This document shows positions 27,300-37,078 of a stretch of DNA of 64,000 nucleotides, one piece after another. Made by a program: the position numbers and the translations under genes. Every line of letters starts with the position of its first letter. Within the stretch, counting starts at the first letter, position 1. Under the pieces are notes generated by a model, which did no database searches, was not told the origin of the DNA, and worked only from the letters and a program-made list of their open reading frames with translations. Source of the DNA: an uncultured Mycoplasmatota bacterium (GTDB lineage: Bacteria; Bacillota_I; Bacilli_A; RF39; UBA660); contig CALEBF010000014.1 in NCBI GenBank assembly GCA_937944975.1, forward strand, positions 62,001-126,000, in the 5' to 3' direction.

Positions 27300-28994
27300 A
27301 TGAAAAAGGAAAACTTGAAGTTTTTGTTGCTATTTATTTGTATCCTGTTAGGACTCTTTTTTCTCTATGGAGCAATATTTGAAAGTAATGATCTAATAAA
27401 AGTGTGGGACCATGCCACTTATTGGCTTACGACATTAGGACAGAGGGCAGCACTTTTGACGAAATCCATCGGGGAAAATTTATCTAACGTGTATTACTCT
27501 ATCAACCATGATGATTATAATCTATTGCCATCTTTACTATTACAGCCATTCTTTATGTGGTCTAATGGTGATTTTTTTCACTATGGAATGGCGATTGTCA
27601 TAGTAGGGTTGATCCCAGCTTATATCTTATATGTACTTCTGTATAGAAAAATATATCAAGAGAAAAAAAACGACTGGAAATATCTATTGGTATTCTTGAT
27701 ACCATTCTTAACAACACCACTCATTTATGGTTCTGTTTTAGATGGATATCTAGATATTATAGGCGTGATTCCAATATTGATTATTTTCTATTATACGTAC
27801 GGATATGATTTTGAAACTTTTGATTTTAAGAGAACGGTCATTCTGGCTTTATGTTTCTTCTTTACGATTGTCTTGAGAAGATACTATGTTTATTTTACAG
27901 TTTCATACTTCATTTCCATTGCAATTGTGTATATCATTCGTAAGTTGTTTGTCAATCGAAAATGTAAATTATGGAAGCAGGCAAAAAATGTTTTTATTAT
28001 AGGAATTTCTTTTTCGAGCGTCATATTATTATTCTTTCACGAGATGATCGAACATATTATCAAGGGAAACTATGCGACAGCTTATAGTGCCTACTTAGAT
28101 GGTGGATTATTTATTCAATTGTGGGATTTGATTACAAAACTAGGAATTGTCGTTGCAATATTATTTGTCGTTGCGACAGTCTATTTATGGATGCGAAAGA
28201 AGGAAAGCAGGGAATTTATCGCCATTTTAGTATTGAATATGGTAATTACAATTTTACTATTTAATTCGATTCAAACGATGGATCAACATCATTACTATAC
28301 GATCATTTTCAATATTACAATTATCATCTCTATGTTTATGGTGGAACTTGCAAAAAATATAAAAGAGAACGGCAATCGAAGATTGTATCAAGTTGGATTA
28401 GTTTTAGTTTGCTTGATTCAATTTATGACATATAGTGTTGCTATTTTGAGAATACCTCAATCGGGTCTTCCAGTGTTTACCAAAACTTACTTTACATATC
28501 GTGACGCACAGCGTGAAGCTTTGAGGCCAGTGATGGAATATACGAAAGAGATGATTGAAAAGGAGCCAGAACTATCTATTTATACGATAGCAAGTTCTCA
28601 TGTTTACAATAATGAAACGTTTGCAAACTATGATCTTCCAGATGTTACATTGCGCAGTAAGTTTGTAGCAACGCCGAACGTGGATTTACGAGATGGATTT
28701 TCTGATCAAATTTACAAGGCAACTTATGTATATTTAGTTACGCCAGTTCAACATCACTTAGATTTAAAAGATCAACAAGTAGTAGAAGTTTTATGGAATG
28801 CGATAGAGAAAGATACTCCGATTCGTAGTAATTATCAGTTAGAAAAAGAATTCGAGGTTCCTGGAAGTACTCTAAAAATTTATAAAAAGATCGAGGACTA
28901 TTCGACCGAAGATAAAGAGTATTTGAAAGATCAGTTTAATAAGTCATACTCTGATTACAAAGAGTTATTTGAAGACCGCATTATGGCGGGATAA
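27300..28994 (+). CDS. GT-C-like polytopic membrane protein
   Basis: A 564-aa protein with about ten to eleven membrane helices and a 120-residue C-terminal extracytoplasmic tail. The first loop carries an acidic segment, VWDHATYW, typical of lipid-phosphate-sugar-dependent GT-C transferases that use an Asp in the first external loop. No family signature is certain; YfhO-like or GtrC-like proteins are possible. ATG 27300 follows AGGAGG. It lies directly before gtrA, the flippase that supplies polyprenyl-phosphate sugars to such enzymes, so side-chain glycosylation of the exported polymer is inferred. Confidence 0.7.
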   Translation: MKKENLKFLLLFICILLGLFFLYGAIFESNDLIKVWDHATYWLTTLGQRAALLTKSIGENLSNVYYSINHDDYNLLPSLLLQPFFMWSNGDFFHYGMAIVIVGLIPAYILYVLLYRKIYQEKKNDWKYLLVFLIPFLTTPLIYGSVLDGYLDIIGVIPILIIFYYTYGYDFETFDFKRTVILALCFFFTIVLRRYYVYFTVSYFISIAIVYIIRKLFVNRKCKLWKQAKNVFIIGISFSSVILLFFHEMIEHIIKGNYATAYSAYLDGGLFIQLWDLITKLGIVVAILFVVATVYLWMRKKESREFIAILVLNMVITILLFNSIQTMDQHHYYTIIFNITIIISMFMVELAKNIKENGNRRLYQVGLVLVCLIQFMTYSVAILRIPQSGLPVFTKTYFTYRDAQREALRPVMEYTKEMIEKEPELSIYTIASSHVYNNETFANYDLPDVTLRSKFVATPNVDLRDGFSDQIYKATYVYLVTPVQHHLDLKDQQVVEVLWNAIEKDTPIRSNYQLEKEFEVPGSTLKIYKKIEDYSTEDKEYLKDQFNKSYSDYKELFEDRIMAG

Positions 28995-29011
28995 GAGAAA
29001 GTAGGGATAAA

Positions 29012-29470
29012 ATGGCAAAGAAAGAAGATAAGATTGAAAAGTTAGTTCATAGATGTCTTACAATATGTCATATTCATGTTTCTGATCATCTTGAAAAATT
29101 ATTGGTTCAAATCTTTAAATTTGCAATCGTTGGAGTATTTGCAACTCTGATCGATTTTGCCTTTTTGTACATATTTAAAGAATATTGTCATTTTCCAACG
29201 ATTCTTGCAAATACGCTATCTTTCGTGATCTCGGTTCTTTATAATTACTGGGCAAGCATTCGCTGGGTATTCGATGTCAATAAAGAAAAAGACGCGAAGA
29301 GAAATTTTATTTTATTTGTGATTACTAGTGCGATTGGACTTCTCATCAACGATATCATTATGTATATCGTATCAGAAGTATTGCTCGTACATTACATGCT
29401 TGCAAAGATCGCTGCAACAGCAGTAGTTATGGTATTTAACTTTATTACGAGAAAGAAATTTTTAGAGTAG
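29012..29470 (+). CDS. GtrA family flippase-like membrane protein
   Basis: A 152-aa protein with four membrane helices. It shows the GtrA features FAIVGVFATLIDFAFLYIFK, LANTLSFVISVLYNYWASIRWVF and the last helix ending FNFITRKKFLE. GtrA proteins move polyprenyl-phosphate-linked sugars across the membrane for O-antigen or wall glycan glucosylation. The N-terminal 28 residues are a charged cytoplasmic leader. A companion GtrB-type transferase was not identified in the window. The gene ends the GT operon; a terminator starts at its stop. Confidence 0.88.
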   Translation: MAKKEDKIEKLVHRCLTICHIHVSDHLEKLLVQIFKFAIVGVFATLIDFAFLYIFKEYCHFPTILANTLSFVISVLYNYWASIRWVFDVNKEKDAKRNFILFVITSAIGLLINDIIMYIVSEVLLVHYMLAKIAATAVVMVFNFITRKKFLE

Positions 29471-29500
29471 GAAAGTACAAAGTTTGGTACTTTCCTTTTC
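29470..29500 (+). terminator. Terminator of the GT/ABC operon
   Basis: GGAAAGTAC at 29470-29478 pairs with GTACTTTCC at 29487-29495, followed by TTTT. The stem begins at the gtrA stop. Confidence 0.85.
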
Positions 29501-29541
29501 TTATTCTTTCGTTTCATGTATAATAAACTTAGGTGATCGTT

Positions 29542-30684
29542 ATGAAAAAAATATCGATTTTAGCATTACACTTAGGCTATGGAGGGATCGAAAAGGCACT
29601 TACGATGCTCGCCAATGCTTTAGCTGTTACATACGAAGTAGAGATTGCTTCCATTTATCAATTAGAAGAAGAACCTGCTTTTTCGTTAGATAAAAGAGTC
29701 AAAGTTGTCTATTTAAATCCAGGAGTAAAACCAAATAGAGATGAATTTGCAAGTGCAGTGCATCGTAAAAATCCGATTTCCATCTTAAAGGAAGGATTGC
29801 GAGCTTGTAAGGTTTTACGCTTGCGCAAAACATCGATGGTAAAGTACATCAAACAGTGCGATGCAGATATCGTAATCGCGACGCGTGATATTTTAGATCG
29901 ATGGTTAGGAAAATACGGAAATTCACAGATGTTCAAAATCGGTTGGGAGCATAATCATCATCATGGAAATATGAAGTATGCAAATAAAATTGTAAAGGCA
30001 AATCGAAAATTAGATACACTCGTCTTAGTGAGTCGAGATCTAACTGAATTTTATGAAGAGAAACTATCTGGAACGAACTGTCAGTGTGTTTATATTCCTA
30101 ATATTATCGATATGATACCACAAGAAGTATCACCATTAACGGAAAAAAGATTTGTTTCCGTTGGTCGGCTATCTCCAGAAAAGGGATATATAGATTTATT
30201 GAAAATATATGAAAGACTAGTAAAACATGATCCAACTTGGCACTTGGATATCGTAGGGGATGGAAAAGAATTTTCAAAGTTGCAAGAATTTGCAAAACTC
30301 CATCGGCTTCAAAAGAAAGTTACGTTTCACGGATTTCAAAAGAAAGAATATATCGATGATCTGTTACATCGTTCATCTATTTATTTGATGACGTCTCATA
30401 CGGAATCATTTGGAATTGTCTTATTAGAAGCGATGAGTCATGGACTTCCATGTGTTGCTTTTGATAGTGCTGAAGGAGCACGTGAAATTATAGAAAATCA
30501 AAAAAGTGGATTCTTGATCAAACATCGCGATTTTGATCAATATGAACGAGCTGTTGAGACATTAATGGGAAGTATAGAAAAGAGAAGAAAGATGGGGAAA
30601 AGAGGATATCAACTCGTAGGACAATATAGTGAAGATGTCGTAATCGAAAAGTGGATTGATTTGTTAGAAGGGAAAGAAGTATGA
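29542..30684 (+). CDS. GT4 family glycosyltransferase
   Basis: A 380-aa GT-B enzyme. N-terminus KKISILALHLGYGGIEKALTML (GGIEK), then FVSVGRLSPEKGYIDLL and the E-x7-E motif in HTESFGIVLLEAMSHGLPCVAF. GGTGAT before ATG 29542. A TATAAT at 29519-29524, shortly after the operon terminator, is a likely -10. It overlaps the Alg14-like gene by four bases, so it starts the second, shorter polysaccharide operon. Confidence 0.87.
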   Translation: MKKISILALHLGYGGIEKALTMLANALAVTYEVEIASIYQLEEEPAFSLDKRVKVVYLNPGVKPNRDEFASAVHRKNPISILKEGLRACKVLRLRKTSMVKYIKQCDADIVIATRDILDRWLGKYGNSQMFKIGWEHNHHHGNMKYANKIVKANRKLDTLVLVSRDLTEFYEEKLSGTNCQCVYIPNIIDMIPQEVSPLTEKRFVSVGRLSPEKGYIDLLKIYERLVKHDPTWHLDIVGDGKEFSKLQEFAKLHRLQKKVTFHGFQKKEYIDDLLHRSSIYLMTSHTESFGIVLLEAMSHGLPCVAFDSAEGAREIIENQKSGFLIKHRDFDQYERAVETLMGSIEKRRKMGKRGYQLVGQYSEDVVIEKWIDLLEGKEV

Positions 30685-31154
30685 AAAAACGCGTATTATT
30701 TGTATCCTCTACGGGAGGACATTTATCAGAATTATTACAACTAAAATCTTTGTTTGAAAAGGTGGATTATCATATTATAACGGAGAAGACAAAATCTAAT
30801 CTTGCTTTAAAAGAGAAATATCCATCTCGCGTTAATTTTTTGATTTATGGTACGAAAGATCACATGTTAACTTATCCTGTGAAATTATTTTTAAATTGTT
30901 TGAAAAGTCTTTATTTCTATTTTAGGTTTCATCCAGATTACATTATCACAACTGGAGCACATACGGCTGGACCAATTTGTTGTATTGGGAAGATTTTTGG
31001 GAGTCGAATTATCTATGTAGAAACATTTGCCAATAAGAAAACGAAGACGATTACGGGAAGATTATTATATCCGATCTCTGATTTGTTTGTTGTACAGTGG
31101 AAAGAAATGCAAGAACTATATCCAGATGCAACATATGGAGGATGGATTTACTAA
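30681..31154 (+). CDS. Alg14/PssD-like glycosyltransferase subunit
   Basis: A 157-aa protein beginning KRVLFVSSTGGHLSELLQL, the donor-loop of Alg14/PssD/CpsF proteins, with PDYIITTGAHTAGPICC and YVETFANKKTKTITGRLLYP. In this family the subunit carries the acceptor/membrane function and needs an Alg13/PssE partner for catalysis. That partner is the next gene. In Gram-positive capsule loci the pair usually adds the second sugar to the lipid-linked primer. Four-base overlap with the GT4 gene. Confidence 0.9.
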   Translation: MKKRVLFVSSTGGHLSELLQLKSLFEKVDYHIITEKTKSNLALKEKYPSRVNFLIYGTKDHMLTYPVKLFLNCLKSLYFYFRFHPDYIITTGAHTAGPICCIGKIFGSRIIYVETFANKKTKTITGRLLYPISDLFVVQWKEMQELYPDATYGGWIY

Positions 31155-31166
31155 AGGAGGAGCTTT

Positions 31167-32006
31167 ATGATATTAGTTACACTTGGAACACAAGATAAAA
31201 GTTTTCATCGTTTATTAGAAGAAATCGAACGATTGATGCAAAAAAAAATGATCCAGGATCGCGTCGTTGTACAAGCGGGAGATACGAAGTTTGAATCAAA
31301 ACGTATGGAAATTTTTGATTTACTTCCAATGGACGAGTTTGAATCATATATGGAAGAAGCTGATTTAGTGATTACGCATGGTGGGATTGGATCTATATTA
31401 ACAGCTTTGAAATACGGAAAAAAAGTGATTGCGGTTCCAAGATTATCGAAATATAAAGAACATACGAATGATCATCAATTGCAAATTATAGAAGATTTTG
31501 GAGACCGAAAATATATTATCGGGGTATCCTCTGTAGAGGAGTTAGAAAGTGCTTTTCGAAAAGTCAAAAAATTTAAACCGAAGAAGTATAAAACAAACAA
31601 TAAAAAATTTGTAGCATTGATCGAAAATTATATAGAAAAAGACGATCATGTAAGTTGGTATAATCGACACCATAGAATCATACAGTGGATTACGCTAAGT
31701 TTGTTTACGAGTTTATTTAGTTTTGGTGGATACTTATTATTAGAACCTTATCTTGGAACATATTTATCGATTCTGATCGTGCTAAGTTTAAGCTCTCTTT
31801 ATCTAAGTCGTTTCAGTCATTCTGGTATGTGGTATCAAATCGTTGCATTTATATTAACTCTTACGATTGGATGTTTAGGATTTTATGCGACTTATGAAAT
31901 GTGGAATCTCCATGAGTTATATATCATTTTCTTAGTTTTCTTATGCTCCCTTCTCGTTGCATTTTATCTTTTCGTCGATAAGCGAGAAGAAATGAAGGAA
32001 AAGTAA
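31167..32006 (+). CDS. Alg13/PssE-like glycosyltransferase subunit with C-terminal membrane domain
   Basis: A 279-aa protein. Residues 1-155 are the Alg13/PssE catalytic part: MILVTLGTQDKSFHRLLEEIE, DLVITHGGIGSILTALKYGKKVIAVPR and the EHTNDHQLQI motif. Residues about 170-265 add four hydrophobic helices, which usual PssE proteins of about 160 aa lack. The extra domain may anchor the enzyme or act as a small flippase-like module; no clear match was made. SD GGAGG before ATG 31167, 12 bases after the Alg14-like gene. Confidence 0.85.
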   Translation: MILVTLGTQDKSFHRLLEEIERLMQKKMIQDRVVVQAGDTKFESKRMEIFDLLPMDEFESYMEEADLVITHGGIGSILTALKYGKKVIAVPRLSKYKEHTNDHQLQIIEDFGDRKYIIGVSSVEELESAFRKVKKFKPKKYKTNNKKFVALIENYIEKDDHVSWYNRHHRIIQWITLSLFTSLFSFGGYLLLEPYLGTYLSILIVLSLSSLYLSRFSHSGMWYQIVAFILTLTIGCLGFYATYEMWNLHELYIIFLVFLCSLLVAFYLFVDKREEMKEK

Positions 32007-32046
32007 AAAAGATATTCGCACGAGCTACCGTAATATCTTTTTTTTT
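32005..32046 (+). terminator. Terminator before polC
   Basis: AAAAAAGATATT at 32005-32016 pairs with AATATCTTTTTT at 32032-32043 around a 15-base loop, with T to 32046. Confidence 0.8.
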
Positions 32047-32054
32047 GATATACT
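32046..32054 (+). promoter_or_regulatory. Putative polC -10
   Basis: TGATATACT at 32046-32054 is an extended -10 directly after the terminator. The SD AGGTGATTGT precedes ATG 32073. Confidence 0.5.
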
Positions 32055-32072
32055 AGATAAGTAGGTGATTGT

Positions 32073-35000
32073 ATGCAAGATAAAATGAAAATATTACTGG
32101 ATCAAATCAAATTGCCAAAGGAAAGTTATTCTTACTATGAGAATGCAACTTTGAAAAGAATTATCGGAAATAGAGCGAAAGATCAATATCATTTTTTAAT
32201 AGAATTAGAAAGTACGTTGCCTGTAGAAGAGTACGAGCAATTTTTGGAATACTTGCCCAAAGGATTTCCAACAATTCGTAAAGTAGACGTACGCTTTACA
32301 GCAAATCGTGTCTTAAAGCAATATATACCTGAGTACTTTAACAAGTATATATCGAATTATGCAAAGGAGCATCCTCTATATCAAACTTTTTTAAATGGCC
32401 AACCGACACTTACAGATGGGACACTAACAATCGTCGTTAGTTGTAAGGCAGAGAAGATGCAACTGGAGCATATTCAAAGCGAACTGATTAAATATTTTGA
32501 GCATGCAGGGTTTGGAGAAATGCTATTGGAAATAGAAATCGATTCAACTCTTTCTCATGCAGTTTATGATGAGATTATCGAAGAAATGCACGCACCGTTA
32601 CCAGAACATATGCCAGATCCAATACCGCCAGTGGAAGAGCAGAGAGAACCAGCAAAGAAATTTTCTAAAAAAGGCTACTCTCGAAAGTTGGTTCAGGATA
32701 CAGATGATCCTGATGTCATTGTCGGACGTAAAATTGAAGAACAGATCATGCATATCGATCATATTCTAGGAGAAATGAATAGTGTTGTATTTGAAGGCCA
32801 CATCTTCGGAATGGAAGTACGTGATACGAGAACGGAATTAAAAATCGTCACTTTAAAAATTACGGATTACACAGATAGTATCTATGCAAAGATGTTTGTA
32901 AATGACGCAGATGATTTTGCGCATATTAAAAAGAATGTCAAAGTAGGAAACTGGTATGTTTTCCGTGGAAATGCAAAAGATGATCAATATTCTAAAGAAT
33001 TGACAGTTACGATTCGTGATATCAATGCATTAGATAGACCAGTAGAAGAAATCAAAGATGAAGCAGAGGAAAAGAGAGTAGAGCTTCACGCTCATACGAT
33101 GATGAGTCAGATGGATGGTGTTGTCGATGCCAAAAAATTAGTGAAGCAAGCACGTAAATGGGGACACCGTGCGATAGCAATTACTGATCATAACGGAGGG
33201 CAAGCGTTCCCGGATGTCTACCATACGATCTGCGACATCAATAAGAGTTTAGCTAAAGGAGAAGAACCATTCAAGGCTATTTACGGAACTGAATTAACGT
33301 TAATAGATGATACGGTCGATATTATTATTCGTCCGGATGACTCACCATTATTAGAGACGACTTATGTAGTATTCGACCTTGAGACGACCGGATTCAACGC
33401 CGGAGGAAAAGATTCCATTATCGAAATAGGTGCTGTTAAAATCTGCAATGGAGAAATTTTAGATCGCTTCGATCAATTGATAGATCCAAAGAGAAAACTA
33501 CCAGCTAAAATAGTGGAACTTACGAATATAACAGATGAGATGTTAGTTGGAATGCCATCGGAAGAAGAGGCTGTGCGTGATTTTATCGCGTGGTTCGGAG
33601 ATTTACCAATGGTTGCTCACAATGCCAAATTCGACGTATCATTCCTTGAAATGGCATATAAAAAATATAATTTAGGAACTTTTAAAAATACCGTTCTCGA
33701 TACATTAGAGTTATCTCGAACGATGGATAATAATTTTGCACGTCATGGACTTTCTGCATTAGTCAAGAGATATAATGTGCCATGGGATGAAGATGCTCAT
33801 CATAGAGCTGACTACGATGCAGAAGGAACAGCACTCGTCTTACACAAGATGTTGAAAAAGTTAAACGATCGTAATTATGAAACATTGCGTGATTTAGAAA
33901 AGATCGTATCGAAAGATGAAATTCATAAATATGGACGTTCTCATCACGTTAATATTTTGGCGAAAAATAAAACAGGACTTAAAAACCTATTCAAAATTAT
34001 TAGTTATGCCAACACGAAATATTTATATAAAACACCACGTATTCTTCGTAGTGAGATCGAAAAACACAGAGAAGGATTGCTCATTGGAAGTGGATGTTAT
34101 GAATCAGAAGTCTTCAAAGAAGCGAGAAGTAAGAGCGATGAGGAGTTAACGAACATTATTAACTTTTATGATTATGTAGAGGTACAACCACTCGATTGCT
34201 ATGATCACTTGTTGCAGATGAACGATTTCGCATCAAAACAAGAATTGATAGATCACATCAAAAAAATTGTACGTGTTACGGAAGAGGCAGGAAAAATTAT
34301 CGTGGCGACTGGAGATGTACACCATTTGACAAAAGAAGACAAGATATATCGTGAAATCATTGTCAACCAAAAAGTTCCAGGTGGTGGAAGACATCCTTTA
34401 GCGCGTAGCAATATTAAAGAGATTCCAAGTTATCACTTTAGAACGACGACGGAAATGTTAGAAGATTTTGCTTTCTTAGGAGAGGAAAAAGCGAGGGAAA
34501 TCGTCGTAAAGAATACGAATATGATTGCCGATATGGTAGATATTATCGAAGTAATTATTGAAACTGGTGGAGTCCCATTTTCTCCAAAAATCGAAAATTC
34601 TGTAGAAACGGTAAATGAACTTGTATATGGAAGGGCACATGAATTATATGGAGACCCTCTCCCTAAGATTATCGAAGAGAGAATCGAACAAGAATTAAAG
34701 GGAATCATCGGTGGTGGATTCGACGTTATCTACTTAATTGCCCAAAAACTTGTAAAACATTCAAATGACGATGGCTACCTCGTAGGAAGCCGAGGATCCG
34801 TAGGATCAAGTTTCGTCGCTACGATGATGGGAATTACAGAAGTAAATCCACTTCCTGCACATTATATCTGTCCAAATTGTAAGCACAGTATTTTTGAAGA
34901 GGACGGAGAAGCATTGGGAGCAAAATATTCCAGTGGATTTGACCTTCCAAATAAGAAATGCCCAAAGTGTGGTACATGGATGAATAAAGAAGGACAAGAC

Positions 35001-36488
35001 ATGCCATTCGCAACATTCCTTGGATTCAATGCCGATAAAGTACCTGATATCGATTTGAACTTCTCAGGAGATTACCAATGGAAAGCACATGAATATACAA
35101 AAGTACTATTCGGAGTAGATAATGTATATCGTGCCGGAACGATCGGTACCGTCGCCGAGAAAACAGCATTTGGATTTGTAAAAGGATATTGTGAGGATAA
35201 AGGAATTCACATGAGATCTGCTGAGATCGAACGTCTGGCAGCTGGTTGTACAGGAGTGAAAAGAACGACAGGACAACACCCAGGTGGAATTGTCGTTATT
35301 CCAGGATACATGGATGTATTCGATTTTACACCATTCCAATATCCAGCAGACGATGCGACATCTTTGTGGCGTACGACTCACTTTGATTACCATGCGATTG
35401 ATCAAGACGTATTAAAATTGGATATTTTAGGACACGTCGATCCAACGCAGTTACGTATGTTACAAGATCTATCTGGTATGGATGTGACCAAAGTCCCACT
35501 CGATGATAAAGATACGATGGATATTTTCTGCTCTCCAAAGCCATTAGGAGTTACGAAAGAACAAATTATGTGCGAGACAGGAACTCTTGGAATTCCAGAG
35601 TTTGGGACACCGTTTACGATTGGAATGTTACAGGATACAAAACCGAAGACGTTTGCCGAGTTGATCAAAATTTCTGGTCTTTCTCACGGAACGGATGTAT
35701 GGCTTGGAAACGCACAAGAATTGATTCGAAATAACGTTGTTCCATTTGCTAAGGTTATCGGATGTCGTGACGATATCATGGTATATCTTATGTACAATGG
35801 ACTAGAACCAATCAAAGCATTTAAAATTATGGAGTTTGTTCGTAAAGGGAAGGCAAGTAAAGATCCGGAAACATGGAAAAAATATGAAGCAGAGATGAAG
35901 GAAGCGAAAATCGCTGACTGGTTTATCGATTCGTGTTCTAAGATTAAGTACATGTTCCCGAAAGCCCATGCAGCTGCCTATGTTATTAGTGCATTCCGTA
36001 TTGCTTGGTTTAAAGTTCACCATCCGAATTGGTATTATGCATCTTATTTCTCTGTTCGATGCACAGATTTTGATATCGAAACGATGATCAAGGGATATGA
36101 TGCAATTAAAAATCGAATTATAGAAATTAATAATATGGGAAAAGGTGAGGCAAGTAATAAAGACTTAGAAGTTGTCGAAGTTTTGAAAATTGCTTTAGAG
36201 GCAACTGCACGTGGTATTACGTTTGGAAATATCGATCTAAAACGAAGCGATTCTATGAAGTTTGTAATCGACGAAGATGGAACTACTTTAATTCCACCAT
36301 TTAGAACGATCGACGGATTAGGAGATACAGTTGCGAAAAAAATTGTAGAAGAAAGGGAAAAGGCTGAATTCTTAAGTATCGAAGATTTACAAAAGAGAGC
36401 TAAGGTTTCAGGAACATTGATTGAAAAAATGAGAATGATGGGAATCTTAGACGGTATGGAAGAATCGAGTCAATTAAGTCTTTTCTAA
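32073..36488 (+). CDS. polC: DNA polymerase III alpha subunit, PolC type
   Basis: A 1471-aa replicative polymerase typical of low-GC Gram-positives. In order: N-terminal domain (1-200), OB-fold region (about 220-325), a PHP domain split by the exonuclease (HAHTMMSQMDG from about residue 337), the proofreading DEDD exonuclease (VVFDLETTGF near 431, DYDAEGTALVLHKML at about 580), the zinc-finger site CPNCKH...CPKCG (about 932-965), and the palm catalytic motif PDIDLNFSGDYQ (about 991). The gene runs alone from a short promoter and is followed after 8 bases by an unknown gene. Confidence 0.97.
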   Translation: MQDKMKILLDQIKLPKESYSYYENATLKRIIGNRAKDQYHFLIELESTLPVEEYEQFLEYLPKGFPTIRKVDVRFTANRVLKQYIPEYFNKYISNYAKEHPLYQTFLNGQPTLTDGTLTIVVSCKAEKMQLEHIQSELIKYFEHAGFGEMLLEIEIDSTLSHAVYDEIIEEMHAPLPEHMPDPIPPVEEQREPAKKFSKKGYSRKLVQDTDDPDVIVGRKIEEQIMHIDHILGEMNSVVFEGHIFGMEVRDTRTELKIVTLKITDYTDSIYAKMFVNDADDFAHIKKNVKVGNWYVFRGNAKDDQYSKELTVTIRDINALDRPVEEIKDEAEEKRVELHAHTMMSQMDGVVDAKKLVKQARKWGHRAIAITDHNGGQAFPDVYHTICDINKSLAKGEEPFKAIYGTELTLIDDTVDIIIRPDDSPLLETTYVVFDLETTGFNAGGKDSIIEIGAVKICNGEILDRFDQLIDPKRKLPAKIVELTNITDEMLVGMPSEEEAVRDFIAWFGDLPMVAHNAKFDVSFLEMAYKKYNLGTFKNTVLDTLELSRTMDNNFARHGLSALVKRYNVPWDEDAHHRADYDAEGTALVLHKMLKKLNDRNYETLRDLEKIVSKDEIHKYGRSHHVNILAKNKTGLKNLFKIISYANTKYLYKTPRILRSEIEKHREGLLIGSGCYESEVFKEARSKSDEELTNIINFYDYVEVQPLDCYDHLLQMNDFASKQELIDHIKKIVRVTEEAGKIIVATGDVHHLTKEDKIYREIIVNQKVPGGGRHPLARSNIKEIPSYHFRTTTEMLEDFAFLGEEKAREIVVKNTNMIADMVDIIEVIIETGGVPFSPKIENSVETVNELVYGRAHELYGDPLPKIIEERIEQELKGIIGGGFDVIYLIAQKLVKHSNDDGYLVGSRGSVGSSFVATMMGITEVNPLPAHYICPNCKHSIFEEDGEALGAKYSSGFDLPNKKCPKCGTWMNKEGQDMPFATFLGFNADKVPDIDLNFSGDYQWKAHEYTKVLFGVDNVYRAGTIGTVAEKTAFGFVKGYCEDKGIHMRSAEIERLAAGCTGVKRTTGQHPGGIVVIPGYMDVFDFTPFQYPADDATSLWRTTHFDYHAIDQDVLKLDILGHVDPTQLRMLQDLSGMDVTKVPLDDKDTMDIFCSPKPLGVTKEQIMCETGTLGIPEFGTPFTIGMLQDTKPKTFAELIKISGLSHGTDVWLGNAQELIRNNVVPFAKVIGCRDDIMVYLMYNGLEPIKAFKIMEFVRKGKASKDPETWKKYEAEMKEAKIADWFIDSCSKIKYMFPKAHAAAYVISAFRIAWFKVHHPNWYYASYFSVRCTDFDIETMIKGYDAIKNRIIEINNMGKGEASNKDLEVVEVLKIALEATARGITFGNIDLKRSDSMKFVIDEDGTTLIPPFRTIDGLGDTVAKKIVEEREKAEFLSIEDLQKRAKVSGTLIEKMRMMGILDGMEESSQLSLF

Positions 36489-36496
36489 GGTGATAT

Positions 36497-37051
36497 ATGA
36501 ACAAGGAAAATACAAAGACAATCGTTCGAAGAAGAAAAATTGGATCAAATTACGTGGAAGAACTAGAATACTATGATTTTAATTTATATCCTCTTCATTT
36601 GATTGAACCTGGATATCAATTGTTCGTCGTTCCCACTGATACGATCAACGAAGCTTGTTATATTGTGAGACAAAGTGATTTTTCACTGCATTGTTTAAGT
36701 CATGCAAAATATGCAAAAGAACTTGTAAAAAGTGAGGCGTTTATAAAACGAGAAGAAGAAGAGTATCAAAATTCTAATGGAACTACTCCGAGATGGAAAG
36801 ATTATCGAGAGATGTATGAGGATCAAGAAGTAAGATATTTGATCGAAAGAAAAGGCTTTATTTTATTTTCTCCACCTAGTAAATTTGATATGATGATTAA
36901 TCCAGCATTTATCCCGGATATAAAATTACTGACTGTACAGGAAATCCATAACTTTTTCTATTTATTAGATATCAATCCTAATTTACATATAGATAAAGAG
37001 ATACAAGATAAATTGTTAGCTAAAATAACGACGAAAAACAAGAGTCGATAA
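36497..37051 (+). CDS. Unrecognised 184-aa protein
   Basis: A soluble protein with no family I recognise. It has a charged N-terminus (KTIVRRRKIGSNYVEELEYYDF), a central charged and aromatic stretch, and no membrane helix or signal. It follows polC by 8 bases with GGTGAT before ATG 36497, so it is probably co-transcribed with polC. Its role may be minor in replication, but this is only suggested by position. A terminator follows. Confidence 0.6.
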   Translation: MNKENTKTIVRRRKIGSNYVEELEYYDFNLYPLHLIEPGYQLFVVPTDTINEACYIVRQSDFSLHCLSHAKYAKELVKSEAFIKREEEEYQNSNGTTPRWKDYREMYEDQEVRYLIERKGFILFSPPSKFDMMINPAFIPDIKLLTVQEIHNFFYLLDINPNLHIDKEIQDKLLAKITTKNKSR

Positions 37052-37077
37052 AAGAGATGTGAAAACATCTCTTTTCT
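37050..37077 (+). terminator. Terminator of the polC operon
   Basis: AAAAGAGATGT at 37050-37060 pairs with ACATCTCTTTT at 37065-37075, loop GAAA. Confidence 0.9.
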
Positions 37078-37078
37078 A

